Shown: positions 54,301-61,855 of the stretch, in pieces | How the letters are laid out: every line of letters begins with the position of its first letter | Position numbering within the stretch: the first letter of the stretch is position 1 | Origin: Candidatus Hydrogenedentota bacterium | Lineage (GTDB): Bacteria > Hydrogenedentota > Hydrogenedentia > Hydrogenedentales > JAEUWI01 | Assembly: GCA_019637335.1 (NCBI GenBank) | Contig: JAHBVV010000033.1 | Span: 1-64,000 of the forward strand | Reading direction: 5' to 3' | DNA: 64,000 bases | The notes under the pieces: generated by a model | The model's input: the letters and a program-made list of their open reading frames with translations, nothing else | What the model was told of the DNA's origin: nothing | Databases searched by the model: none | Translations under genes and position numbers: made by a program

Positions 54301-55572
54301 CGCCGAACCGAGTAGTATCAGTGTGCCAGCGAGCGGGTGTTGCCCGATTACTTCCCCCACGGGACGGTCGCTGAAGACATTCGTTACCGCCCCCAATGCC
54401 AATCCCACGCCCTGAAGTACATCTACAGCGGAAGTCTCGGTGCTACCGGCAAGTTCAGGGACTACAGCGGCGCCGGCAGATTCGCTCACCGTAATGTCGA
54501 CAGCCGAACCCCGCGGGACTATTTCGCCAGACGGCGGGATCTGAGAAAGCACTTCGCCCGGCGGCGCGGTGCTCTCGATTTCCGTAATCGCGCCCAAGCT
54601 GAGCCCCGCGCCGGCAATGCTGGCGCCGGCGTCGGGCGACCGAAGCCCCACAACATCGGGAACGGAGATCGGCTCCACCCCGGCGCTCACCTGGATCGAG
54701 ACCGGAGATTCCAATGGAACAATGGCGCCCGCGGGTGGGCTCTGGGCGACCACCTCGCCGGGCGGCGCGTCGCTAAACACATCGGTAACGCCGCCCAGAA
54801 CCAGGCCCGCTTCCGTTACCGCCGATTCCGAGGCAGCCCGCGTGCCACCCGTCACGTTGGGCACCACGGCGGACTGGCGCCCCTCACCGGCACTAATGCT
54901 GATATCGACCATTGCCCCAGGCATAACCGCCGCACCGGCGGAAGGGCTCTGGGAGAGCACTTGGCCCGCCGGCGCGCTATCCTCCTCCATGGTGATCGCG
55001 CCCAAAGTAAGCCCCGTACTGGCAATCATGGCGCCAGCTTCCGCCGCCTGCCGTCCGACGACATTGGGCACATTGACCTGCTGAATGCCCGAACTGACCA
55101 CCAGGTTCACGGGGGTGCGCGGAGCCGCAGCCGCGCCGGGCGCCGGCGTCTGGTCAATGACTTCCCCGGCGGTCGCGGTGGATGACCGCTCGGTTACCCG
55201 CCCAAGCGTGAATTGGGCCTCGGCAATGGCGGTTTCCGCGGCGGCGCGTTGCAGGCCGATGAGATGCGGCACCGGCGCCGGAAGTCCCATGCTAATTACG
55301 AGATCGACAGGCGTACCTTCCGGCTCAACGGCGCCGGGCGCCGGAGACTGCCCAACCACTTCGCCCAGGGGCGCATCGCTGGACACCTCCGTGATGGAAC
55401 CTATCGTAAAGCCGCTAGACTCCAGTTGCTCCTCCGCGTCCGCCCGCGTCAATCCCGAGAGATCGGGCACTCCCCCGCCGTCCACGAAACCATCCGGCGG
55501 GCAACCTGGCAATAGCGCCACTGCCCAGAAAAACAACGGCCAGTAGGCCAAGATTCCACAATACAGCCTCAC
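51316..55572 (-). CDS. Lipoprotein with ten PASTA repeats and three c-type haem motifs
   Basis: This 1418-residue protein has a lipoprotein signal (ALLPGC, C24). Ten PASTA-type repeats (about 35-705, each beginning VP-x-x-x-G) follow. A region with C857-T-V-C-H comes next, then a proprotein-convertase P-domain (about 944-1085; TWVGDLLINLVSP, SLQIT) and C1140-R-L-C-H. A PKD-like domain (about 1211-1300; RPVANAGTNRTAAIGETVVLNG) and C1322-V-S-C-H near the end complete it. The three CxxCH motifs predict covalent haem, so it is probably a surface redox or structural protein anchored by lipid. GTG is the only plausible in-frame start; no good ribosome site lies at normal spacing. It is probably cotranscribed with the beta-helix gene. 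Confidence 0.8.
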   Translation of the reverse strand: MRLYCGILAYWPLFFWAVALLPGCPPDGFVDGGGVPDLSGLTRADAEEQLESSGFTIGSITEVSSDAPLGEVVGQSPAPGAVEPEGTPVDLVISMGLPAPVPHLIGLQRAAAETAIAEAQFTLGRVTERSSTATAGEVIDQTPAPGAAAAPRTPVNLVVSSGIQQVNVPNVVGRQAAEAGAMIASTGLTLGAITMEEDSAPAGQVLSQSPSAGAAVMPGAMVDISISAGEGRQSAVVPNVTGGTRAASESAVTEAGLVLGGVTDVFSDAPPGEVVAQSPPAGAIVPLESPVSIQVSAGVEPISVPDVVGLRSPDAGASIAGAGLSLGAITEIESTAPPGEVLSQIPPSGEIVPRGSAVDITVSESAGAAVVPELAGSTETSAVDVLQGVGLALGAVTNVFSDRPVGEVIGQHPLAGTLILLGSAVDIEISGGLAFVAVPAVTGMHSATAGAAIAGAGLRVGTVARVESNNPAGEVLSQSPAAGAIVSANSAVDLTVSEGAATVEVPDITGGSEAEASLALETAGLVLGAAEDVFSAQPVGRVIGQSPSPGSVALRGTAVMILVSAGAELITVPDLLGLPQAQAGALIATARLSLGTVTEVLSPEPGGQVVAQDPAAGSSVAPDTPVALEVSSFEAIVSVPDLSSITLEIAQFRLALAGLRLGEVLAQPQVTVPAVMVIDQDPGAGMMIAEGSDVSLTISVPPDPGAFLTLVNTPVHEDDITAEAYYAAIDPFGEKTTLSDWYAANGFGEPGGMEASAYYFNEADLGFGRQVHMRSNGSPTVFGTPADRIAFATLNHPTVDDTWQNPDEPIATVCMDMLPAPEGGEPYIRFYVYGSDGNRLNKIDLDGRGDKYVPGMCTVCHGGQPRALVNGVYPDFGNINTRFIPFDLESFLYSETNPEFNRASQEGAFYAMNKAVLDSYAAIPQKHIFTYNGPSIPIPDSPGGPVSADLVVSGLSGGIVDVKLVIGGTGLCSTDVGDGNNGIDHTWVGDLLINLVSPSGIVCNIMARRGSSGNNICGAVFDDAAAASVATLSFSDAPFTGIWMPEEALSKFVGSEPNGAWRLFVEDEAGADTGNLNHWSLQITTDAPDKRAAEELIEGWYGGPALPFPFDGGFVPEGWSPPAAPPEAAELYSAVVARSCRLCHVQQSERLPSLDFDTFAEFELAKDRIRQLVFQDGTMPAALPTYDQFWLSSFPYAAGLLANFVGHGTSGPGRPVANAGTNRTAAIGETVVLNGIMSNFADSYTWSFVSVPSGSASALTGADTAMPSFQPDLAGAYTIQLIVTSGSISSASDEVTVTAVTVSSGPSFSMDVLPILTDPARCVSCHQSGGVAAPSGFFLDSADSNVLYNEVVTEFSTAEPSNTRVNTASPAMSLILRKASNSDGNHGGGMQPGFNLGGDRSNYDVILEWIDASGAANN

Positions 55573-56171
55573 GCTATCATTTCGCTCTCACCCCTCCCGA
55601 TTTGAAGTTAACTCTCGAGCCTCCGAAATTCCGGTCGCCTGTCAGCCATCAGGAACAGGCCCTCGAGCACATCAAACAATCGTCACTCCCATTGGCGATA
55701 CTATCATGAACGAATGGATCTGTCAATAACTTCCTCGCTCTTTATATCAACAGGCGCCAGCGCCGATTCAAGGATGATGCGGACAGCCCGCTAACTGGAC
55801 TATGCCGCGCCCGAGATAGTAATCGAGCCCTATTTACCGTCCGTTTGTGTGCAAATACAGCGGCGAAATTGGGCCCGGCGCTTTCCGAGCAGTGTGTGAT
55901 GCGGTGCGCGAAACCCGAAGAATAACGCATAGTCATGTATGTGGAATAACAGAGCAATATGATTAGTTCAGGCCAATACCGGAACAAGTATCTGGCCAAG
56001 GCTTCGTATGTGAACTGCAAGCCGGGAATTCGCTCCCGACGTTCGCGGGCGGCGAAACGATCTATGGCGATACGAACTATACTGTCATGAGATCGTGGCA
56101 CATTCAGTGTGTCTATGGATATCGGCGCAGCACTCGGGCGCTGGGAGCTGTGCCACGGGGGGGAGCCATGT
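55573..56171. other. Long divergent intergenic region, relatively AT-rich
   Basis: This 600-base stretch between the PASTA-cytochrome gene and the PSCyt1-type gene is less GC-rich than the coding regions. A minus-strand open frame from 56338 to 55742 is 198 codons long, but its composition is unlike the neighbours and it overlaps the promoter module and the next gene's start, so I do not call it. I see no RNA gene or clear repeat here. It should hold the promoters of both flanking genes. Confidence 0.5.
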
Positions 56172-56200
56172 TTGCAGCGTTCCCGAAGCTTCGTTACACT
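56172..56200 (+). promoter_or_regulatory. Repeated promoter-like module (copy 2)
   Basis: TTGCAG, a 17-base spacer containing CGAAGCTTCG, and TACACT match the copy at 48385-48413 in both boxes, spacing and palindrome. The similarity continues a short way past the -10 (TGAA, CGGC). The start codon follows 40 bases later. Confidence 0.55.
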
Positions 56201-56240
56201 TATGAATCGGCGCAGCGGTAAATTGCGCGGAGAGGTGTTT

Positions 56241-59200
56241 ATGCCCGTGAAGAGCCCTTTGATCCCGTGGGTGTTGGCTGTGGTGGCGCCGGTTTCCGGC
56301 GCGCTGGCGGCGGACGCGATTTCGTATGACCGGGACATTCGCCCGCTGCTGAGCGGGTCTTGTTTTCAGTGCCACGGCAACGACGAATCAACGCGGAAGG
56401 CAGGGCTGCGCCTGGACGTGGCGGATCCGGGTCCCGATCACGCGGGGGCGATTGTGCCGGGCGATCCGGACGCCAGCGCGGTGCTTCAGCGCGTAACCAG
56501 CGCGGACCCGGCCGACCGGATGCCGCCGCCGGACGCGGGCGAAGCGCTGACGGCGGAGGAGGTCGCGCTGATCCGGGCGTGGATTGCGCAGGGGGCCCCG
56601 CGCACGGAGCACTGGGCCTTCGCGCGCCCGTCGCGCCCGCCCGTCCCCGAAACGAGCGACCCGGCGTGGCCGCTCAACCCGATTGACCATTTCGTGCTGG
56701 CCGGCGTCGACGCATCGGGACTTTCGGCTTCGCCGGAGGCGGACCGGGTGACGCTGCTGCGGCGGCTCAGCCTGGATGTGACGGGGCTGCCGCCGTCGCT
56801 GGACGAGGTCGCGCGGGTTCAGGCGGATACCTCGCCGGACTGGTATGAGAAGGCGGTTGACCGCCTGCTGGATTCACCGCATTTCGGCGAACACTGGGCG
56901 CGGCACTGGCTGGACGCCGCGCAGTATGCCGATTCCGACGGCTTCGAAAAGGACAAGCCGCGGCAGGTGTGGACTTGGCGCGACTACGTCATCCGCGCGT
57001 TTAACGAGGACAAGCCCTACGACGCGTTTCTGAAGGAACAGATCGCGGGCGACCTGCTTCCCGGGGCCACGCAGCAGCAGCGCGTGGCGACGGGGTTCTT
57101 GCGCAACAGCATGATCAACGAGGAGGGCGGCATCGACCCGGAGCAGTTCCGGATGGAGGCGATGTTCAACCGCATGGACCTGGTGGGGCGCGCGATGCTC
57201 GGGCTGACGGTCGCGTGCGCGCAGTGCCACAGCCACAAGTACGACCCGCTGACCCACACGGAATACTTCCAGATGATGGCCTTCCTGAACAACAGCGAAG
57301 AAGCCTGCATGACGGTGTATTCCGGCGAGGAAGAAACGCAGCGCGAGCGGATCCTGGGCCTTATCGGCGAGATTGAGTCGGGAATTCAGCGCGATCGGCC
57401 GGGCTGGCGCGCGGAGCTGGAGGCCTGGGCCGAGGGGGCGCGGGCGACGCCGGAACCGGCGTGGGAAGTGCTCGCGCTGGAGTTCGACGACTCCTCCGCC
57501 GGCGGCCAGAAGTGTATGCCGCGCGACGACGGCTCCTACCTGGCGCAAGGCTACGCCCCCACCCGATTCGCCCCGAAGATGACGACAACCACCTCGCTCG
57601 GCGCGATCACCGCCATCCGGCTGGAGTTTCTCACCGATCCCAACCTGCCCCGGGGCGGCCCGGGGCGCTCGATACATGGTGGCCTCGCGCTCTCGGAGAT
57701 GGACATGCGCGTCACCACGGAAGACACGCCCATCGCCCAGTATGACAAGTGGACCCCAGTGAAGATTGCCTCCGCAATTGCGACGACCGACCCGCCGGTC
57801 CGCACGCTGGGTCCCGAGTTTCCGGATCGCGACGGGAAGGTCCGCACGACGGGCCCGGTGGCGATGACCATCGACGGCAACAACGACACGGCCTGGACCT
57901 CGGATATCGATCCCGGGCGGCGCAACCAGAACCAGTACATCATATTCCGCCTGGAGGAGCCGCTGGCGGTTCAGCCCGGCATGACCCTGGCCTTCCGGCT
58001 GGGGCAGTTCCACGGCGGCTGGAACAGCGACGACAACCAGACCAACAACATCGGGCGCTTCCGCCTTTCGGTGACCGATTCGGCGGAACTGCCTCCGATC
58101 GCGCTGCCGGAGCCGGTGCGCCTGGCGCTGCGGTCGGAAGATCCTTCCCCCGCGGAGCTCGACGCGCTCTTCGACTACTGGCGGACGACCGTGCCCGAAC
58201 TGGCCCGCGACAACCAGCGGATCGATGGGCTCTGGCAGGCGCACCCCGCCGGCGCGACCCAGCTCGTGCTGCGCGAGCGCGAGGTGCGCCGCCCGACCCA
58301 CCGGCTGGACCGGGGGGACTTCCTGAGCCCGCGCGAGGCCGTGGAACCGGGCGTTCCGGCGTTTCTGCACCCGCTTCCGGCCGATGGCGCGCCCAACCGC
58401 CTGGACTTCGCGCGGTGGCTGGCGTCGCCGGATTCGCCCACGACGGCCCGCGCCTACGTGAACCGCGTATGGCAGCGCTATTTTGGCGAGGGCATCGTGT
58501 CCACCACGGCGGACCTCGGCCTGCAGGGCGCGCCCCCGACCCACCCGGACTTGCTGGACTGGCTCGCGGTCGAGTTTATGGACAGCGGCTGGCGCGTCAA
58601 GGACCTGCACCGGCTGATTGTCACATCCGCGACGTACCGGCAGGATTCCGCGGCCACGCCGGAACAATTGGAGCGCGATCCGTACAACCGCCTGCTCGCG
58701 CGGGGCGCGCGCTTCCGGGTTGAAGGCGAAACCGTGCGCGACATCGCCCTGGCGGCCAGCGGCCTGCTCAACGACACCGTGGGCGGTCCCAGCGTGAACC
58801 CGCCCGCGCCGGAATTCCTGTTTGTGCCGCCCGCAAGCTATGGCCCGAAGACGTGGAACACCGACACTGGCCCGAACGCCTACCGGCGCGCGCTGTACAC
58901 GTTCCGCTTCCGCAGCGTGCCGTATCCCGCGTTGCAGGTGTTCGACACGCCCGCGGGCGATGCGCCGTGCACCGCGCGGGAGCGCAGCAACAGCCCGCTG
59001 CAGGCCCTCACAACGCTTAACGAGCCGCTCTTCTACGAGTCCGCGCTGCATCTGGCGGAGCGCGCGCTTGCGGAGGGCGGGGCCGATGACCGGTCGCGTC
59101 TGGACTACGCCTTCCGCCGCTGCGTGTCCCGCGCGCCGGAACCGGCGGAACTCGACATGCTTCAGTCCTTCCTGGAGGCGCAGCGCGCGCGCATCGCGTC

Positions 59201-59330
59201 GGGCGGGCTCGACGCCGGCGCGGTGATCGCGCCGGCAAACGATGCTGCAGCCGATCCCGAGACCCTGGCGGCGTGGACGCTGACCGCGCGGGTGCTGCTC
59301 AATCTCGACGAGACCATTGTGCGGCAGTAG
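56241..59330 (+). CDS. Planctomycete-type cytochrome protein (PSCyt1-DUF1549-DUF1553)
   Basis: The 1029-residue exported protein has a signal peptide, then a PSCyt1 haem domain with C41-F-Q-C-H45 (ISYDRDIRPLLSGSCFQCHG). A DUF1549 domain follows (PLNPIDHFVLAGVDASGL, RLSLDVTGLPPSLDEV) with a second C326-A-Q-C-H330. A middle insertion of unknown fold precedes DUF1553 (NRLDFARWLASPDSPTTARAYVNRVWQRYFGEG, SNSPLQALTTLNEP). Such proteins normally sit beside a DUF1501 gene and act together on unknown substrates, perhaps in polysaccharide or methyl-sugar breakdown. No DUF1501 gene is next to this one. GGAGAGGTG precedes the ATG. Confidence 0.92.
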   Translation: MPVKSPLIPWVLAVVAPVSGALAADAISYDRDIRPLLSGSCFQCHGNDESTRKAGLRLDVADPGPDHAGAIVPGDPDASAVLQRVTSADPADRMPPPDAGEALTAEEVALIRAWIAQGAPRTEHWAFARPSRPPVPETSDPAWPLNPIDHFVLAGVDASGLSASPEADRVTLLRRLSLDVTGLPPSLDEVARVQADTSPDWYEKAVDRLLDSPHFGEHWARHWLDAAQYADSDGFEKDKPRQVWTWRDYVIRAFNEDKPYDAFLKEQIAGDLLPGATQQQRVATGFLRNSMINEEGGIDPEQFRMEAMFNRMDLVGRAMLGLTVACAQCHSHKYDPLTHTEYFQMMAFLNNSEEACMTVYSGEEETQRERILGLIGEIESGIQRDRPGWRAELEAWAEGARATPEPAWEVLALEFDDSSAGGQKCMPRDDGSYLAQGYAPTRFAPKMTTTTSLGAITAIRLEFLTDPNLPRGGPGRSIHGGLALSEMDMRVTTEDTPIAQYDKWTPVKIASAIATTDPPVRTLGPEFPDRDGKVRTTGPVAMTIDGNNDTAWTSDIDPGRRNQNQYIIFRLEEPLAVQPGMTLAFRLGQFHGGWNSDDNQTNNIGRFRLSVTDSAELPPIALPEPVRLALRSEDPSPAELDALFDYWRTTVPELARDNQRIDGLWQAHPAGATQLVLREREVRRPTHRLDRGDFLSPREAVEPGVPAFLHPLPADGAPNRLDFARWLASPDSPTTARAYVNRVWQRYFGEGIVSTTADLGLQGAPPTHPDLLDWLAVEFMDSGWRVKDLHRLIVTSATYRQDSAATPEQLERDPYNRLLARGARFRVEGETVRDIALAASGLLNDTVGGPSVNPPAPEFLFVPPASYGPKTWNTDTGPNAYRRALYTFRFRSVPYPALQVFDTPAGDAPCTARERSNSPLQALTTLNEPLFYESALHLAERALAEGGADDRSRLDYAFRRCVSRAPEPAELDMLQSFLEAQRARIASGGLDAGAVIAPANDAAADPETLAAWTLTARVLLNLDETIVRQ

Positions 59331-59575
59331 TACGTACCCCAATCAAGGAGGTTGGTGCGTACGCCTCGTATGCTTCCCAATTGCAGCGCAATCCGAATAC
59401 CACGTGCCACGCGATCGGGCAACGCCCGTTCGTGTGCCTGGAGCAATCTCAACCCCACACCACCATCACCACCCGGCACGAGCGGCGCCCCCCACGGGGA
59501 CTCGGCCACCGGCGGGCACGCACATCCGGGATCCGGAACTACGCCCCGCCCACAACCGGGCGTTCCGCACCCGTA

Positions 59576-60718
59576 TTACCAGGTGGGCGTGTGCGGCGCG
59601 GCTTCGACATATACGCGCTCGACGCGCTGGCCGATGCCGGTGAGGATTTCGTAGGGGATGGTGTCCGCGTGGGCGGCGAGTTCTTCCAGCGTGATGCGAT
59701 CTTCGCCCTGCCCGCCCGCGAGGACGGCCTCGTCCCCGGGAACCACGCCGGGGACGCCCGTGACGTCGACGACGGTCTGATCCATGCAGACGCGCCCGCG
59801 GACCGGGCAACGGTGGCCCCGGATCAGCACTTCGGCGCGATTGGAAAAAGCGCGGCGGTAACCATCGGCATAGCCCACCGGCAGGATGGCCGCGATCATG
59901 CCGTCGCGGGCGGTGTAGGTGCGTCCGTAGCTCACGGTGTGTCCGGGGGGCAGGGCGCGGACCTGGGAAACCCGGGTTACCCATTGGAGCACGGGCCGGA
60001 TGGGGTTGGGCTCGGGAACCGTATCGGTGGGCCAGACACCGGTCGTCAGGATGCCGGCGCGCGCCATGGTGAACAGGGGGTCGCGCGCGTTCACGACGCC
60101 CGCGCTGTTGGCCCCATGGACCATCCCGCAGTCGATGTGGGCCGCGCGGAGTTCCCCCACCACCCCGCGCAGGCGCTCGACCTGCTCGCGGGTGAACGGA
60201 TCGTCCGTGATATCCGCCACGGGGTAGTGGGTGGCGATGCCGGCCAGCCGGATGTTGGGCAGGCCGGCGATGGCGGACAGATCGGCCACGGCGGTTTCGA
60301 GCGCGAAGCCCTGCCGCCCCATTCCGGTGTCGATCATGGCGTGGACTGGAAACACCTGGCCGCGGTCGCGCGCCAGGGCGTCGAGCGATCGCGCGGCGGC
60401 GACGTCGCAGAGCGCGGGCGTCAGGGCGAAATCCAGCAGCTCCGGGAAGGCATCCGGATCGGGCTGCATCAGGACGAGCACCGGCCCCTGGATGCCGGCT
60501 TCGCGCAGGGCAATGCCTTCACCGGGCGTGGCGACGCCGATCACAGGAGAACCGGCCTCCAGCGCGCGGCGCGCCAGGGGAACGGCGCCGAGGCCGTATC
60601 CATTACCCTTGACGACGGCCATAATCGGGATGCCCGACGATTCGCGCGCCCAGGCGATATTCGCGGCGTAGGCGTCCAGGTCGACGAGGGCCCGGGAGGG
60701 GTAGCGCGCGCCGCTCAT
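59576..60718 (-). CDS. alr: Alanine racemase
   Basis: The 380-residue PLP enzyme makes D-alanine for peptidoglycan. Schiff-base Lys37 is in VVKGNGYGLGA and catalytic Tyr264 in SYGRTYTA. HAMIDTGMGRQGF, HGANSAGV and GRVCMDQTVVDVT complete the site. The usual KADAYGHG motif is altered to KGNGYGLG, keeping the lysine. Its start overlaps the pgsA stop by four bases. It is the last gene of the ftsK-rodZ-like-pgsA-alr run. Confidence 0.95.
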   Translation of the reverse strand: MSGARYPSRALVDLDAYAANIAWARESSGIPIMAVVKGNGYGLGAVPLARRALEAGSPVIGVATPGEGIALREAGIQGPVLVLMQPDPDAFPELLDFALTPALCDVAAARSLDALARDRGQVFPVHAMIDTGMGRQGFALETAVADLSAIAGLPNIRLAGIATHYPVADITDDPFTREQVERLRGVVGELRAAHIDCGMVHGANSAGVVNARDPLFTMARAGILTTGVWPTDTVPEPNPIRPVLQWVTRVSQVRALPPGHTVSYGRTYTARDGMIAAILPVGYADGYRRAFSNRAEVLIRGHRCPVRGRVCMDQTVVDVTGVPGVVPGDEAVLAGGQGEDRITLEELAAHADTIPYEILTGIGQRVERVYVEAAPHTPTW

Positions 60719-61329
60719 GCGGTCTGGTCGAGCCCGAGCAACTTCCAGTTGACGCGGGCGAACTGGATGCCCGAGTAGACGGTATAGAGGGCGACCAGAA
60801 TGATGGACCATTTCGAGGCCTGCCCGATGATGGCGGTGTAATGCCCAAGGTCGCCGGGGACCGCCTGGACGAGCGCCGGGTAATCGGCCAGGCCCTGGAG
60901 CACCGTGGCGAGGAAGAGGAAGGTGCAGACATACACCATTTGGAGAATGGTCTTCATTTTTCCCCATTTGTTCGCGGCGATTACGGAACCCTGCGCGGCG
61001 CCGAGGGAGCGGGCGCCGGTTACCAGAAACTCGCGCGCGAGTATCAGCACAATGCTCCACGGCGGCACCTGCATCGCCGGTATGCCCAGCAGCATCACGA
61101 ACGCGGCAACCACCAGGACCTTATCCGCGACGGGGTCGAGAAGTTTCCCGAAATTGGTGACGAGGTTGCGTTCCCGCGCGATTTTGCCGTCGTAATAGTC
61201 GGTAATCGCGGCCGCGACAAACACAACGTAGCCAATGAGGTAGGTGATGACGTGGTCGAAGGACAGGAAGGCCACGAAGATGGCCGTCATGACGCACCGG
61301 GCCACGGTAAGCTGGTTGGGAAGGTTCAT
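60715..61329 (-). CDS. pgsA: CDP-diacylglycerol--glycerol-3-phosphate 3-phosphatidyltransferase
   Basis: The 204-residue membrane enzyme has the CDP-alcohol phosphotransferase motif DYYDGKIARERNLVTNFGKLLDPVADK, with all catalytic aspartates, and about five membrane segments. It makes phosphatidylglycerol phosphate. It lies 61 bases after the RodZ-like gene and is coupled to alr, placing it in an envelope-synthesis operon. Confidence 0.94.
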   Translation of the reverse strand: MNLPNQLTVARCVMTAIFVAFLSFDHVITYLIGYVVFVAAAITDYYDGKIARERNLVTNFGKLLDPVADKVLVVAAFVMLLGIPAMQVPPWSIVLILAREFLVTGARSLGAAQGSVIAANKWGKMKTILQMVYVCTFLFLATVLQGLADYPALVQAVPGDLGHYTAIIGQASKWSIILVALYTVYSGIQFARVNWKLLGLDQTA

Positions 61330-61390
61330 AGCGCCCCGATTGTAGCATCCGGCGGCGCCGGACGCACCTTGCTGGCAAGCGGCGGCGGGC

Positions 61391-61855
61391 CTACTCCACC
61401 TCGAAGCGCGCCGGAGGCGCTATTTCGATGGTTCCGGCGTCCACACGCTCGCGGGTCGTTTCCGCGAAGGGGGACACCACCACGGAGTACGCGATCCAGG
61501 CCAGCAACAAGACGCCGCAGACCGCCCCCCAGGTGATGGCGTCGCTCAGCCAGGCCGGGCGCGCGTCCGGATTGTTCGCCGTACGCGTGAGAAATCCGCG
61601 CTCGGGCGCGGCGGTCGCGCGGCAGGCGCGCAACGCGGTGACGTACGGCTCGGACGGCAGGCCAAGCACCTGGCAATACGTGTTGAGGAAACCCGCCGTA
61701 TACGTGGTGGCCGGCAGATCATCCAGGCGCCCCTCCTCGAGGCTGGCCAGATAATCGCGCGGCACGTGGGTCTCATGATGGGCGTCGAGCAGCGTCAGCC
61801 CGAGGGACTCGCGCTGCGCTCTCAACTCATGTCCTGGAAAATCGTATGGGCTCAT
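61391..61855 (-). CDS. RodZ-like helix-turn-helix membrane protein
   Basis: The 154-residue protein has an N-terminal helix-turn-helix of the RodZ kind (GHELRAQRESLGLTLLDAHHETHVPRDYLASLEEGRLDDLPATTYTAGFLNTYCQVLGL), a linker, one membrane segment near 108-128 and a short outer tail. RodZ links MreB to the wall-building machinery; this form lacks the large outer domain. The start overlaps the ftsK stop by one base (TGATG), so the two are coupled. Confidence 0.8.
   Translation of the reverse strand: MSPYDFPGHELRAQRESLGLTLLDAHHETHVPRDYLASLEEGRLDDLPATTYTAGFLNTYCQVLGLPSEPYVTALRACRATAAPERGFLTRTANNPDARPAWLSDAITWGAVCGVLLLAWIAYSVVVSPFAETTRERVDAGTIEIAPPARFEVE

Noticed and set aside
55742-56338. Minus-strand 198-codon open frame in the long intergenic region
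   Set aside because: It overlaps the promoter module and start of the PSCyt1-type gene, lacks a ribosome site and has no recognisable motif. Its amino-acid make-up is unlike the neighbours.
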